Source of the DNA: an uncultured bacterium
GTDB taxonomy: Bacteria > Spirochaetota > Spirochaetia > Sphaerochaetales > Sphaerochaetaceae
Reading direction: 5' to 3'
Assembly (NCBI GenBank): GCA_905215015.1
Contig: CAJMOS010000039.1
Span: 1 to 23,124 of the forward strand
DNA: 23,124 nucleotides
Position numbers and translations under genes: made by a program. This document shows, piece after piece, positions 15,106-22,761 of this stretch (positions are counted from its first letter, which is position 1; each line of letters begins with the position of its first letter). The notes beneath the pieces are model-generated. The model did not search any database, was not told the DNA's origin, and was given only the letters and a program-made list of their open reading frames with translations.

Positions 15106-16359
15106 ATGGAAAAACAAGACGTCATGAAAAATTACCGGTTCCTGCTGGTTCTGATTGGATCCATGGTGGTCGGATCAGTGGTAGGAGCCATCGCTCCCGG
15201 TTTTGCCGCGTTGATCCAGCCGCTCGGCCAGGTCTTCATCAATATGATGTTCTGCATCGTGGTCCCGTTGGTCTTTGGCTCGATCGCATCCTCCATCGCC
15301 TCCATGAAATCCCGCAGGCGTGCGGGCAAGATCCTCGGTGTGACGGTTGTCACCTTCCTGGTCACGGGCGCCTTCGCGGCGGTGGTCATGTTCGTGCTGA
15401 TGAAGCTCTTCCCGCCGGTATTGGTTCCGTGGACTGATGTTGTCACCGAGGAGATTGGAGACCATGCGACGATGGGACAGATGATCGTGAACTTCTTTAC
15501 CGCAAGCGATTTTCCCGGCCTGATTTCCCGCCGTGCGATGCTGCCGTTGATTGTCTTTTCCCTGCTTTTCGGCTTTTCGGTCAACCTGGTCGAGCATGGA
15601 GAGGGGGTGATGACCTCGTTCCTTGACGCCCTGACCAAGGTGATGCTGAAGTTCGTGCAGGTGATCACCTACTACGCCCCGGTCGCGTTCTTCGCCATTT
15701 TCGCCGGCCTGATTGCCGACTACGGGCCGCAGCTGGTCGCCGGTTCCTATGGCAGGGCACTTGCCGTCTACTATCCGCTTTGCTTCGTCTACCTGTTCAC
15801 CGCGTTCCCGCTTTTCGCGGCCATCGGCGGTGGCAAGGGGGCAGTGAAGGTGATGTTCCACCACTTGGCCCGGCCGGCGGTGGTTTCCCTTGGTACCTGC
15901 TCCTCCGTCGCTACGATTCCTACCAATATGGCGGTTGCTGAAGAGTCCGGCATCTCGAAAGATGTTTCCGAGATGGTCGTTCCCCTTGGCGCCACGATGC
16001 ACATGGATGGCTCAAGCTTCTCCTGCGTTTTGAAGATCGCCTTCGTCCTCGGTGTGCTCGGCTATCCGATGTCGTGGTCCCAGTTGCCCTTCATCGTCCT
16101 GGTCGCGGTGCTCTCCTCGGTTGGCATGAGCGGTGTCCCGGGCGGTGGCTATATCGGCGAGTACATCATCTGCACCATCTTCTTCCCCAACGAGATGGAG
16201 CTTGCCTTCCCGATTCTGGTCGCCATCGGCAACCTGGTCGATCCTCCGGCGACCATGATCAACGCCGCCGGCGACTACGTGGTCTCCTTCATCGTCAGCC
16301 GCTTTGTCGATGGCAAGGACTGGCTGCAAAAGAAACTGGCTGCCGGTGAGGTTCGGTAA
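15106..16359 (+). CDS. Dicarboxylate/amino acid:cation symporter (DAACS family)
   Basis: A 417-residue inner-membrane sodium- or proton-coupled importer of the glutamate-transporter fold. Family marks: several N-terminal helices, a serine-containing hairpin (GTCSSVATIPTN), HMDGSS at 299-304 in place of the usual NMDGT, and NLVDPPATMIN near 376-386. In glutamate/aspartate carriers the last motif is DxxRT; here D379 is kept but the arginine position is alanine 382. Loss of the arginine that holds the acidic side chain argues against glutamate or aspartate and favours a neutral or other amino acid (inference). I chose ATG 15106 because GAGGAG lies six bases ahead; the TTG at 15088 is less likely. 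lysA starts four bases after its stop, so the two form an operon. Confidence 0.9.
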   Translation: MEKQDVMKNYRFLLVLIGSMVVGSVVGAIAPGFAALIQPLGQVFINMMFCIVVPLVFGSIASSIASMKSRRRAGKILGVTVVTFLVTGAFAAVVMFVLMKLFPPVLVPWTDVVTEEIGDHATMGQMIVNFFTASDFPGLISRRAMLPLIVFSLLFGFSVNLVEHGEGVMTSFLDALTKVMLKFVQVITYYAPVAFFAIFAGLIADYGPQLVAGSYGRALAVYYPLCFVYLFTAFPLFAAIGGGKGAVKVMFHHLARPAVVSLGTCSSVATIPTNMAVAEESGISKDVSEMVVPLGATMHMDGSSFSCVLKIAFVLGVLGYPMSWSQLPFIVLVAVLSSVGMSGVPGGGYIGEYIICTIFFPNEMELAFPILVAIGNLVDPPATMINAAGDYVVSFIVSRFVDGKDWLQKKLAAGEVR

Positions 16360-16363
16360 ACCG

Positions 16364-17665
16364 ATGATTTGCGAGAATATCTCAGTTTCGAGAGACGGTT
16401 CCCACCTGCTGTTCGCAGGCCAGGATACCGTCTCTCTGGCGCAGGAGTATGGAACGCCCCTCTATCTGATGGATGAGGACCGGATCCGTGACCGTTGCAG
16501 GACCTACAAGGCGGCTTTTGTCAGGAACTTCGGCCCCAGCTCGGTTCCGCTCTACGCCTCCAAGGCCAACTGTTTCAAGCGGATCTACCAGATCATGCAG
16601 GAAGAGGGGATGGGTATCGACGTCGTCTCCTCGGGCGAGATCTATACCGCCCTGCAGGCAGGGTTCGACCTTTCCAAGGCCTATTTCCATTCGAACAACA
16701 AGACTGACCAGGACGTCGCCTACGCGATGGACAGCCATGTCGGATATTTCGTTGCCGACAATATCGAGGAGATCAAGGCAATCGAGCGCGAGGCCGGAAA
16801 CCGGAATTTCCGCCAGCAGGTGCTGCTCCGCCTGACTCCCGGAATCGACCCGCATACCTACGAGGCGGTTTCCACCGGCAAGGTGGATTCGAAGTTCGGC
16901 GTCGCCATCGAGACCGGGCAGGCTTCCGATTTGGTGGGCTTTGTCCTGAAGCAGCCGCATGTCGAGCTATGCGGTTTCCACTGCCATGTCGGCTCGCAGG
17001 TTTTCGCCGAGGATGTCTTCGAGCGCGCCGCCGTGAAGATGCTGGACTTCATCGCGGAGATGAAGCGGAAGTACGGGTACGAAGCCCGGCAGCTGGACCT
17101 GGGTGGCGGCTATGGGGTCCGGTATGTGGAGTCCGACCCGCACCTGGATATCGGCGCCAAGGTGGATGAGGTTGCCAAGACAATCCACTCCACCTGCGAG
17201 AGGCTTGGCATCCGCGAGCCGGAAATCCATATGGAACCCGGCCGCTCGATTGTGGCCGACGCCGGCATGGTGCTCTACACGGTCGGGACGGTGAAGACCA
17301 TTCCCGGCTACAAGAGCTATGTCTCGATTGATGGCGGCATGGGGGACAGTCCCCGGTATGCCCTGTACAAGGCGAAGTACACCCTGTATGCGGCGAACAA
17401 GATGGCGGAACCCTGTGATTTCAAGGCATCCGTGGTCGGCCGTTGCTGCGAGAGCGGGGATATCATCCAGGAGGGAGTGATGCTTCCATCCTCCATCCAC
17501 CGCGGGGATATCCTAGCCCTATGCACCACCGGCGCCTACCATTATTCGATGGCGTCCAACTACAACCGGCTGCCCCGGCCCGCCACGGTCATGCTTTCAG
17601 GCGGAACGTCCTACGTGGCTGTGCGCCGCGAATCCCTCGAGGATTTGACGCGCAACGATCTTTGA
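16364..17665 (+). CDS. lysA: Diaminopimelate decarboxylase
   Basis: A 433-residue PLP enzyme that removes CO2 from meso-diaminopimelate to give L-lysine, the last step of lysine synthesis, in the cytoplasm. The fold-type III barrel motifs are all present: PLYASKANC with the PLP lysine K68, GFHCHVGSQ at 204-212, the glycine loop GGGYG at 247-251, EPGRS at 291-295, CESGD at 362-366 with active-site cysteine C362 from the partner subunit, and GAYHYSMASNYN near the C-terminus. These are typical of LysA rather than ornithine or arginine decarboxylases, though the related carboxynorspermidine decarboxylase is a remote alternative. I chose ATG 16364, four bases after the symporter stop with GGTGAGG ahead; upstream in-frame codons overlap the symporter. 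An imperfect hairpin follows the stop. Confidence 0.92.
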   Translation: MICENISVSRDGSHLLFAGQDTVSLAQEYGTPLYLMDEDRIRDRCRTYKAAFVRNFGPSSVPLYASKANCFKRIYQIMQEEGMGIDVVSSGEIYTALQAGFDLSKAYFHSNNKTDQDVAYAMDSHVGYFVADNIEEIKAIEREAGNRNFRQQVLLRLTPGIDPHTYEAVSTGKVDSKFGVAIETGQASDLVGFVLKQPHVELCGFHCHVGSQVFAEDVFERAAVKMLDFIAEMKRKYGYEARQLDLGGGYGVRYVESDPHLDIGAKVDEVAKTIHSTCERLGIREPEIHMEPGRSIVADAGMVLYTVGTVKTIPGYKSYVSIDGGMGDSPRYALYKAKYTLYAANKMAEPCDFKASVVGRCCESGDIIQEGVMLPSSIHRGDILALCTTGAYHYSMASNYNRLPRPATVMLSGGTSYVAVRRESLEDLTRNDL

Positions 17666-17672
17666 CCTTTGG

Positions 17673-17703
17673 TGGCGCCCTCCTTGGAAAGAGGGGAGCG
17701 CCA
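17673..17703. terminator. Shared hairpin between lysA and the phosphatase gene
   Basis: TGGCGC (17673-17678) pairs with GCGCCA (17698-17703), with further imperfect CTCC/GGGG pairing inside. It fills the short gap between two convergent genes and probably stops both transcripts. Neither strand has a strong T-run, so confidence is limited. Confidence 0.45.
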
Positions 17704-17708
17704 TACGG

Positions 17709-18806
17709 TCAGGAAAGCGCCTCTTTCAGGGCCTTGAGCTCGGTTTCTGTCAGTCCGACCCGCTCCTTCAGGTAACGGGTCGCGACTTTCTGGACGGTCT
17801 TGTCCGTGCAGGGCTTCCCGTCGTTCAGCGAGGCGAGCATGTCCGGCACCGCCTGTTCGATCAGCTGGTAGCCCTCGCTTTCCTTTTCCAGCCCGTAGGC
17901 ATTGACGAAGCTTTGCATGTAGTCGTCCTTCAGCTCCTGGATGGTGCCGCCCATGAAGGCGCCAAGGACCATGCAGGCAAAACCGGTGCGGTCCTTCCCC
18001 TCGTTGCAGTGGATCAGGTAGGGTCCCGCATGCTCGATCATGAACAGCAGTCCGTCATGGAACTGGCTCGTGTACTCGTCGGACAGGTAGGAAACAGGCG
18101 CCACCCGGCCGAAGACCTGGCCTTTGTCAAGCAAGGCCTGGTAGTTCGGTGCACCGGAGAGGTCCGGGAAGTCCTTGTCCGCCTGGTCGTAGATGGTCTT
18201 GATGCCGGCCTGTCCGAGAAGCCTGTCGGCCATCCTGCTGGAGTCCTGGTCAAGGGTGGGATTCAGGGAACGGTACAGTCTCTTGGGAGCGATCTTGCCG
18301 GCTTTGACGGCGCGGAAGTTGGCGAATGCCTCGTCAGAGGGGAATTGGCTGCGTTCGGTGCGGATGGTCAGGTGGCGGGCGGTGTACTGGGAAAGGTACC
18401 CTCCCTTCCTGGCCAGGGTGACAACGACAGGATCGCCGGCTTGCGCATTGCTGGCCTGGGCCATGCTCCGCATGTTGAGCGCCGCGATCAGCCGTCTGTC
18501 CTTGTACAGCACAAGCACGGGGCTGCCCACGGCGACGTCGCTGTAGGCGGTGCCGACCGGTGCCTCGACCTGGTGGGAACCGATGGTCAGCGAGACCAGA
18601 TCGCCGGCCGCAAAGCCCTGGTTCTGCAGTTCCGTGTTCGGCATGGCGAAGATGACGTTGCCGTACTTGTCGATGGCGCTGACCGTGGTGGTCACGCTCG
18701 GCTGGGGCTCTTCCGCCTGGGTTGCCGGCTTGGCCAAGTGGGCGCATGCCGTGGTGGAAACCAGAAGGATGGCGATCCAAAGAGCAAGAATGGGATGTTT
18801 CTGCAT
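17709..18806 (-). CDS. Predicted lipoprotein: SAM-hydrolase-C-like barrel fused to tyrosine phosphatase
   Basis: A 365-residue exported protein. Residues 1-21 form a signal peptide ending in STTAC, a loose lipobox with the lipid-bearing cysteine at 21. Residues about 40-135 resemble the C-terminal barrel of SAM hydroxide adenosyltransferases: VSAIDKYGNVIF, FAAGDLVSLTIGS, GTAYSDVAVGSPVLVLY, then QAGDPVVVTL. From about 160 a cysteine-based tyrosine/dual-specificity phosphatase follows (NFRAVKAG, RLYRSLNP), with the catalytic loop HCNEGKDRT at 266-274 (nucleophile C267, R273). It should remove phosphate from a protein or small molecule in the periplasm or at the surface. I chose ATG 18806 because AGAGG precedes it and the signal peptide begins there; the frame stays open to 19040 but without sensible protein. 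Confidence 0.82.
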   Translation of the reverse strand: MQKHPILALWIAILLVSTTACAHLAKPATQAEEPQPSVTTTVSAIDKYGNVIFAMPNTELQNQGFAAGDLVSLTIGSHQVEAPVGTAYSDVAVGSPVLVLYKDRRLIAALNMRSMAQASNAQAGDPVVVTLARKGGYLSQYTARHLTIRTERSQFPSDEAFANFRAVKAGKIAPKRLYRSLNPTLDQDSSRMADRLLGQAGIKTIYDQADKDFPDLSGAPNYQALLDKGQVFGRVAPVSYLSDEYTSQFHDGLLFMIEHAGPYLIHCNEGKDRTGFACMVLGAFMGGTIQELKDDYMQSFVNAYGLEKESEGYQLIEQAVPDMLASLNDGKPCTDKTVQKVATRYLKERVGLTETELKALKEALS

Positions 18807-18876
18807 CGTGCTACCTCTGTGTCCCCATCCTATCAGGGAAATCGTCTTGCGGACAACAAAAGAATTCGGGCCGTCG

Positions 18877-19506
18877 CTACTCGTCCAAGGTGAGCAGCAG
18901 GGCCATCTTGAATGGTCTTTCGGCCTTGACCGAGTGCCTGCCGTTCTTGGCGAAGCGGAACTGCTCGCCGGCTTTGATCCGATATTCCTTCCCTTCGTAG
19001 CCGATGATGGCCTCTCCGTCCAGGGCGAACACAATCGCATCCCCGGGAGCGGCGTGTTCGCTCAACCCGGTTCCCGCATCGAAGCTCATGACGACGAACT
19101 TCATGTGCCGGTCACTGATGATGTCGCGGTTGACGATCCGGCCCGCGGCATAGGGCACGAGGGAAGCGAGGTGAAACACCTCTCCTGCTTGCAATTTCTG
19201 ATCCATTTGGTTGCCTTCCTTGAGAATCACTTCGAGATAGATGGCTCCATCGGCGCTTCTCGCGCCGACCGGGACGTCCCTGGGGGTGATAGTGCAGTCG
19301 TTCTCCGCCAGCCTCCAGCTGGTCCCGTCCAGGAGAAAGAGCTCGAGCTCTCCCTCGAGGACAAAAATCAGTTTCCGCGCCTGATAGCTCTCCGCGCTGA
19401 TATCGGTACCCTTGGCAAGGCTGAAGACCACCATGTCAGTGGCAATCTGCTGGCTGACCGTGCAGCCCTCGACCGGCTGGTTGTCCCGCTCCAGAGAGAA
19501 GACCAT
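18877..19506 (-). CDS. Double-cupin protein
   Basis: A 209-residue protein with two beta-barrel cupin domains. The first spans about 20-95 (KLIFVLEGELELFLLDG). The second spans about 130-205, with FDAGTGLSEHAAPGDAIVFALDG and GEQFRFAKNGRHSV resembling the two conserved cupin motifs, including possible metal-ligand histidines. There is no signal peptide, so it is cytoplasmic. Function cannot be assigned from the motifs; this group includes sensor-like and small-molecule-binding cupins. ATG 19506 is chosen because it follows the ferredoxin stop by one base with a GAGG site ahead; the frame extends to 19617 but that overlaps ferredoxin. It is the second gene of a ferredoxin-cupin operon, which may mean a redox-linked role (inference). 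Confidence 0.85.
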   Translation of the reverse strand: MVFSLERDNQPVEGCTVSQQIATDMVVFSLAKGTDISAESYQARKLIFVLEGELELFLLDGTSWRLAENDCTITPRDVPVGARSADGAIYLEVILKEGNQMDQKLQAGEVFHLASLVPYAAGRIVNRDIISDRHMKFVVMSFDAGTGLSEHAAPGDAIVFALDGEAIIGYEGKEYRIKAGEQFRFAKNGRHSVKAERPFKMALLLTLDE

Positions 19507-19507
19507 G

Positions 19508-19696
19508 TCACGCCTCGCTGATGGCGCCGACCGGACAGTTCTCCTTGGCCTCGGCCGCGGAACTTGCTTCTGCGGCTTCGACCTCCCGGTCTTCTGCGAC
19601 GGCTTTCCCGTCGGCATTCAGGGAGAAAACCGTGGGACAAGTGCTTTCGCACAGCCCACATCCGATGCACAGGTCCTGGTCAACTACATATTTCAT
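19508..19696 (-). CDS. Ferredoxin, single [4Fe-4S] cluster
   Basis: A 62-residue electron carrier of the Thermotoga/Clostridia one-cluster type. The cluster ligands are C10, C13 and C16 in CIGCGLC and C54 in ENCPVGAI. C20 is also present, in STCP; in Thermotoga ferredoxin it pairs as a disulfide with a cysteine near residue 43, but here that region reads EASSAAE, so no disulfide can form. The acidic middle part is normal. GGAGG lies seven bases before the ATG. The stop is one base from the cupin start, so the two genes are coupled. It probably serves anaerobic redox metabolism; the partner enzyme is not in the window. Confidence 0.92.
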   Translation of the reverse strand: MKYVVDQDLCIGCGLCESTCPTVFSLNADGKAVAEDREVEAAEASSAAEAKENCPVGAISEA

Positions 19697-19746
19697 GACG
19701 TGCCTCCGTTCTGGCTCCATCGTACCTTTTCGGCAGAGGAAAAGCT

Positions 19747-19760
19747 GTTGGTTTTCCAAC
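19747..19760. repeat. Small inverted repeat in the divergent ferredoxin/pectinesterase gap
   Basis: GTTGG (19747-19751) and CCAAC (19756-19760) flank TTTT. It lies between the divergent ferredoxin and pectinesterase genes and could be an operator for either. It occurs only once here, so this is weak evidence. Confidence 0.3.
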
Positions 19761-19785
19761 TGATGATGAAGAGGGCATGGTGGTG

Positions 19786-19791
19786 TATAAT
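19786..19791 (+). promoter_or_regulatory. Perfect -10 box close to the pectinesterase start
   Basis: TATAAT is a perfect -10 hexamer ending only seven bases before the ATG at 19799. Transcription would then begin at or next to the start codon, giving a leaderless mRNA. No ribosome site precedes the ATG, in line with that. No convincing -35 is seen at normal spacing. Confidence 0.5.
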
Positions 19792-19798
19792 CGACGGC

Positions 19799-20683
19799 AT
19801 GGAACTTACCGTCGGAAAAGAATACCAGACCATTCAGGAAACCTTGGACGCCATTCCCTATGACGTTCCCGCCATCGTCCACCTGCCCAAAGGGGTCTAC
19901 CATGAGAAGCTGTTCAGCGACCATCAGGACCTGACCTTGGCGGGAAGCGGGGAAGCGGAGACCAGCATCGTCTTCGAGGAGGGGGCCCGCCAGATTGCCC
20001 CGGACGGCAACAAGCTGGGCACGTTCCGAAGCTACACCGCCTTTTTCTCCGGTGAGCGTCTGGTCATCAAGGACATGAACATCTCCAACTTCGCCGGGGT
20101 CGGTTGCAAGGTGGGGCAGGCGATCGCCCTCTACCTGGATGTGCGCCACGCCCATCTTTCCCGCGTGAGGCTGAACAGTTTCCAGGACACCCTCTTCCTT
20201 GCTCCACTTCCCGAAAAGGAGCGGGAGCCGGGAGGCTTCCGGGGACCAAGGACCTATGCCCCGCGCCGGAAAAGCGAGGTGGTCGTGGAGCATAGCACCA
20301 TCCGGGGCGACATCGATTTCATCTTCGGTGGGGCCGAGGCGCTGTTCAACGATTGCGACTTGGTCAGCCTGCACCCGGGGTATGTGGCCGCCCCGTCGGG
20401 GAAGAAGGGGGAGCGCGGCTTCGTCTTCTTCCAGTGCCGGTTCACCGCCGAGGTGGCCGGTTGTGTCGACGAGAGCGTCGCCATCATGCGTCCCTGGCGG
20501 CCCGAGGGAAAGGTGACCACCATCAGCTGTACCTTCGGTCCCCATATCAAGCGCGAGCGGGTCGTCCATTGGCCGGGGCTGGAGCAGGACCCCCTGTACT
20601 GGGACCATTGGCAGCTGGCCGCGAAGGACAACACGCTCACCGAGAAGCAGGTCATGGCCTTGATCGGCAGCTTCAAGGCATGA
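19799..20683 (+). CDS. Pectinesterase, apparently cytoplasmic
   Basis: A 294-residue right-handed beta-helix enzyme that removes methyl groups from pectin or oligogalacturonides. Catalytic positions known from plant and bacterial pectinesterases are present: Q107 in GQAIALYLD, Q129 and D130 in SFQDTLF, D173 in GDIDFIFGGAEALF, and R231 with W233 in MRPWRP. No signal peptide or lipobox is visible at this start or in the frame upstream, so it probably works on imported methylated oligogalacturonides. The start at 19799 gives the usual family N-terminus (LTVGKEYQTIQETLDAIP) but has no ribosome site; a perfect TATAAT just ahead suggests a leaderless transcript. The stop overlaps the next ATG (ATGA), coupling it to a YjbR-family gene. 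Confidence 0.9.
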   Translation: MELTVGKEYQTIQETLDAIPYDVPAIVHLPKGVYHEKLFSDHQDLTLAGSGEAETSIVFEEGARQIAPDGNKLGTFRSYTAFFSGERLVIKDMNISNFAGVGCKVGQAIALYLDVRHAHLSRVRLNSFQDTLFLAPLPEKEREPGGFRGPRTYAPRRKSEVVVEHSTIRGDIDFIFGGAEALFNDCDLVSLHPGYVAAPSGKKGERGFVFFQCRFTAEVAGCVDESVAIMRPWRPEGKVTTISCTFGPHIKRERVVHWPGLEQDPLYWDHWQLAAKDNTLTEKQVMALIGSFKA

Positions 20684-21372
20684 GCATCGAGAGCGACTTC
20701 TTCCGGAAAACCACCTTCGACCCGCAGTTGCTCCGGAAAGAAGGAGTGAGGGAAGACCCCCAGGGGTTCCATGTCAGCGCTCTGGTGATGGAGGGAAGGT
20801 TCCGGGCCGAGCTGGTCATCCATCCCGACGGGACGGTATCCGGACGCTTGGTCGAGTGCGCCTTGGATGAGGAGTATCTCCCGTTGCGTGCCATGGGGCA
20901 GAAGGGAGCCTTCGTCTCCCGTGTCCGGTCCGCCTACCTGAAGTTCCTGAAGCAGATAGCCGACCGCTATGGCACCACTCGGTACTTTGCCAGCGAGCAG
21001 CTCAACCGGATCAGCGACTGGGTGTTCGAGGCCTTCGGCGAACGGCCGGATTTCCCGTTCAAGAATGACAAGACGGGCACGGTCTTCCGCAACCATGAGA
21101 ACCGCAAGTGGTACCTGCTTGCCGTCCTTCGCGAGGGCGAGGAGTGCGAGCTGGTCGACGTGAAGGTGGACGGGGGGCTTGCGCCGGCGATGGTGGCGTT
21201 GCCCGGATTCCTGCCTGCCTACCATATGAACAAGAAGAACTGGATTTCCATCAGGATGGACGGGACGGTGGACGACGAGCTGGTCAAGGACCTGGTCCGG
21301 GAAAGCCGCGCCCTGACCTGCGAGACCGTGGAGGAGAAGGACGCCCGTTGGAAATGGCGGCGCTTGCGGTAG
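20680..21372 (+). CDS. MmcQ/YjbR-family protein with N-terminal extension
   Basis: A 230-residue protein whose C-terminal half is a YjbR/MmcQ domain (a CyaY-like fold often called DNA-binding): ISDWVFEAFGERPDFPF, NHENRKWYLLAV, and AYHMNKKNWISIRMDGTVDDELV are typical of the family. The first 105 or so residues form an extra domain with strands such as GFHVSALVMEGRFRAELVI. The usual single-domain YjbR protein is near 115 residues; longer versions are known, so this is a family variant rather than a new fusion. There is no signal peptide. The ATG overlaps the pectinesterase stop (ATGA), so they are translated together, but no functional link is obvious. The true role of the family is unsettled. 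Confidence 0.85.
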   Translation: MSIESDFFRKTTFDPQLLRKEGVREDPQGFHVSALVMEGRFRAELVIHPDGTVSGRLVECALDEEYLPLRAMGQKGAFVSRVRSAYLKFLKQIADRYGTTRYFASEQLNRISDWVFEAFGERPDFPFKNDKTGTVFRNHENRKWYLLAVLREGEECELVDVKVDGGLAPAMVALPGFLPAYHMNKKNWISIRMDGTVDDELVKDLVRESRALTCETVEEKDARWKWRRLR

Positions 21373-21417
21373 TCGTTTGTCTTGCCCCAAAAGGGATAAG
21401 AGGATAGAGTCCTTCCT

Positions 21418-22761
21418 ATGGATTCCTCGAAGTTGCTGTTCTCCAACGCGGATTTGAGACAGCTGATCGTCCCCCTCGTCATCGAGCAGACATTGGTGAT
21501 GTTGGTCGGCATCACGGATACCATGATGGTGTCCAATGCCGGAGAGGCGGCTATCAGCGGCGTCTCCCTGGTAGACATGGTCAACAACCTGGTGGCCACG
21601 ATCCTTGCCGCTGTCGCCACGGGCGGGGCGGTCATCGTCAGCCAGTATCTCGGCCACAAGAACCAGAAACAGGCAAACCTGGCTGCCAGCCAGCTCTACA
21701 CGGTCAGCCTTCTGACCAGCCTGTCGGTCACCTTCCTCTGCCTGGTTTTCAACAGGCAGTTGCTTCGCGGGCTTTTCGGCTCGATTGATGATGACGTGAT
21801 GGGTGCGGCGACCACCTATTTCCTGATTACCTGCCTCTCGTTTCCCTTCCTTGGACTGTACAATGCCGCCGGCGCCCTGTTGCGCTCGATCCAGAAGACC
21901 TCCATCACCATGCGGGTCTCGCTGGTCATGAACCTGATCAACGTGGTCGGGAACGCGATCGGCATCTTCGTCCTGCATGCGGGCGTGGCCGGAGTGGCTG
22001 TTCCCACCTTGGTCAGCCGCATGTTCGCCGCCATGTGCCTGACAGCCATTCTTTCCCGTGAAGGCGGAGAAGTACGGATTGCCAGGCGAGAGGTTGTTTC
22101 CTGGCACCGGGACGTGCTGCGCAAGATCCTCTACATCGCGATTCCCAACGGCATGGAGAATGGGTTCTTCGAGCTCGGGCGTGTCATCGTGGTCTCGATC
22201 ATAGCCCTGTTCGGAACGGCCCAGATTGCCGCCAACGGGGTGGCCAACAGCCTGGACACCATCGGCATCACCGTCAGCAGGGCCATGAATCTGGCGGTCA
22301 TCCCGATTGTCGGACGCTGTGTCGGGGCGGGGGAGTACGGCCAGGCCAAGTACTATACCCGCAAGTTGATACTGATGAGCCATCTTTCCATCGTCATCCT
22401 CGGTGGCGCCACCATCGCGTTGCTTCCCGCAATCCGTCTGCTCTACGGGCTTTCGGACGAGGCGTGGAGGCTGACGGTCTGGCTGGTGGTCATCCACGAG
22501 GGGGTGGCCATGCTGCTCCATCCGCTTTCCTTCAATCTTCCCAACACGCTGCGGGCGGCGGGGGATGTGCGCTACACGCTGGCCGTCGGCGCTTTCTCCA
22601 TCGTGTTCTGCCGGCTCTTGGGAGCATACCTGCTTGGAGTGGTGCTCGGGTGGAAGATCATCGGGGTCTGGGTAGCCATGTGCGTTGACTGGGTATTCCG
22701 TTCTACCTTCTTCATCGCCCGTTACAAGAGCGGAGCATGGATGCGGATCCATCTGGTATGA
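21418..22761 (+). CDS. MATE-family efflux transporter (MATE 3)
   Basis: A 447-residue inner-membrane antiporter with 12 predicted helices. Helix 1 carries the conserved aspartate (D34 in GITDTMMVSN), followed by VATGGAVIVSQYLGHKNQ. The second half begins near YIAIPNGMENGFFELG. The ribosome site is weak (AGGATAG about eleven bases ahead). The stop overlaps the ATG of a second MATE gene as ATGA, so both are made from one message in linked amounts. It is not a close copy of MATE 1 or 2 by eye. The substrate is unknown. Confidence 0.92.
   Translation: MDSSKLLFSNADLRQLIVPLVIEQTLVMLVGITDTMMVSNAGEAAISGVSLVDMVNNLVATILAAVATGGAVIVSQYLGHKNQKQANLAASQLYTVSLLTSLSVTFLCLVFNRQLLRGLFGSIDDDVMGAATTYFLITCLSFPFLGLYNAAGALLRSIQKTSITMRVSLVMNLINVVGNAIGIFVLHAGVAGVAVPTLVSRMFAAMCLTAILSREGGEVRIARREVVSWHRDVLRKILYIAIPNGMENGFFELGRVIVVSIIALFGTAQIAANGVANSLDTIGITVSRAMNLAVIPIVGRCVGAGEYGQAKYYTRKLILMSHLSIVILGGATIALLPAIRLLYGLSDEAWRLTVWLVVIHEGVAMLLHPLSFNLPNTLRAAGDVRYTLAVGAFSIVFCRLLGAYLLGVVLGWKIIGVWVAMCVDWVFRSTFFIARYKSGAWMRIHLV

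Noticed and set aside
18807..19040. Upstream extension of the phosphatase frame
   Set aside because: The added residues overlap the cupin gene and would bury the signal peptide; ATG 18806 has a ribosome site and begins the signal peptide exactly.
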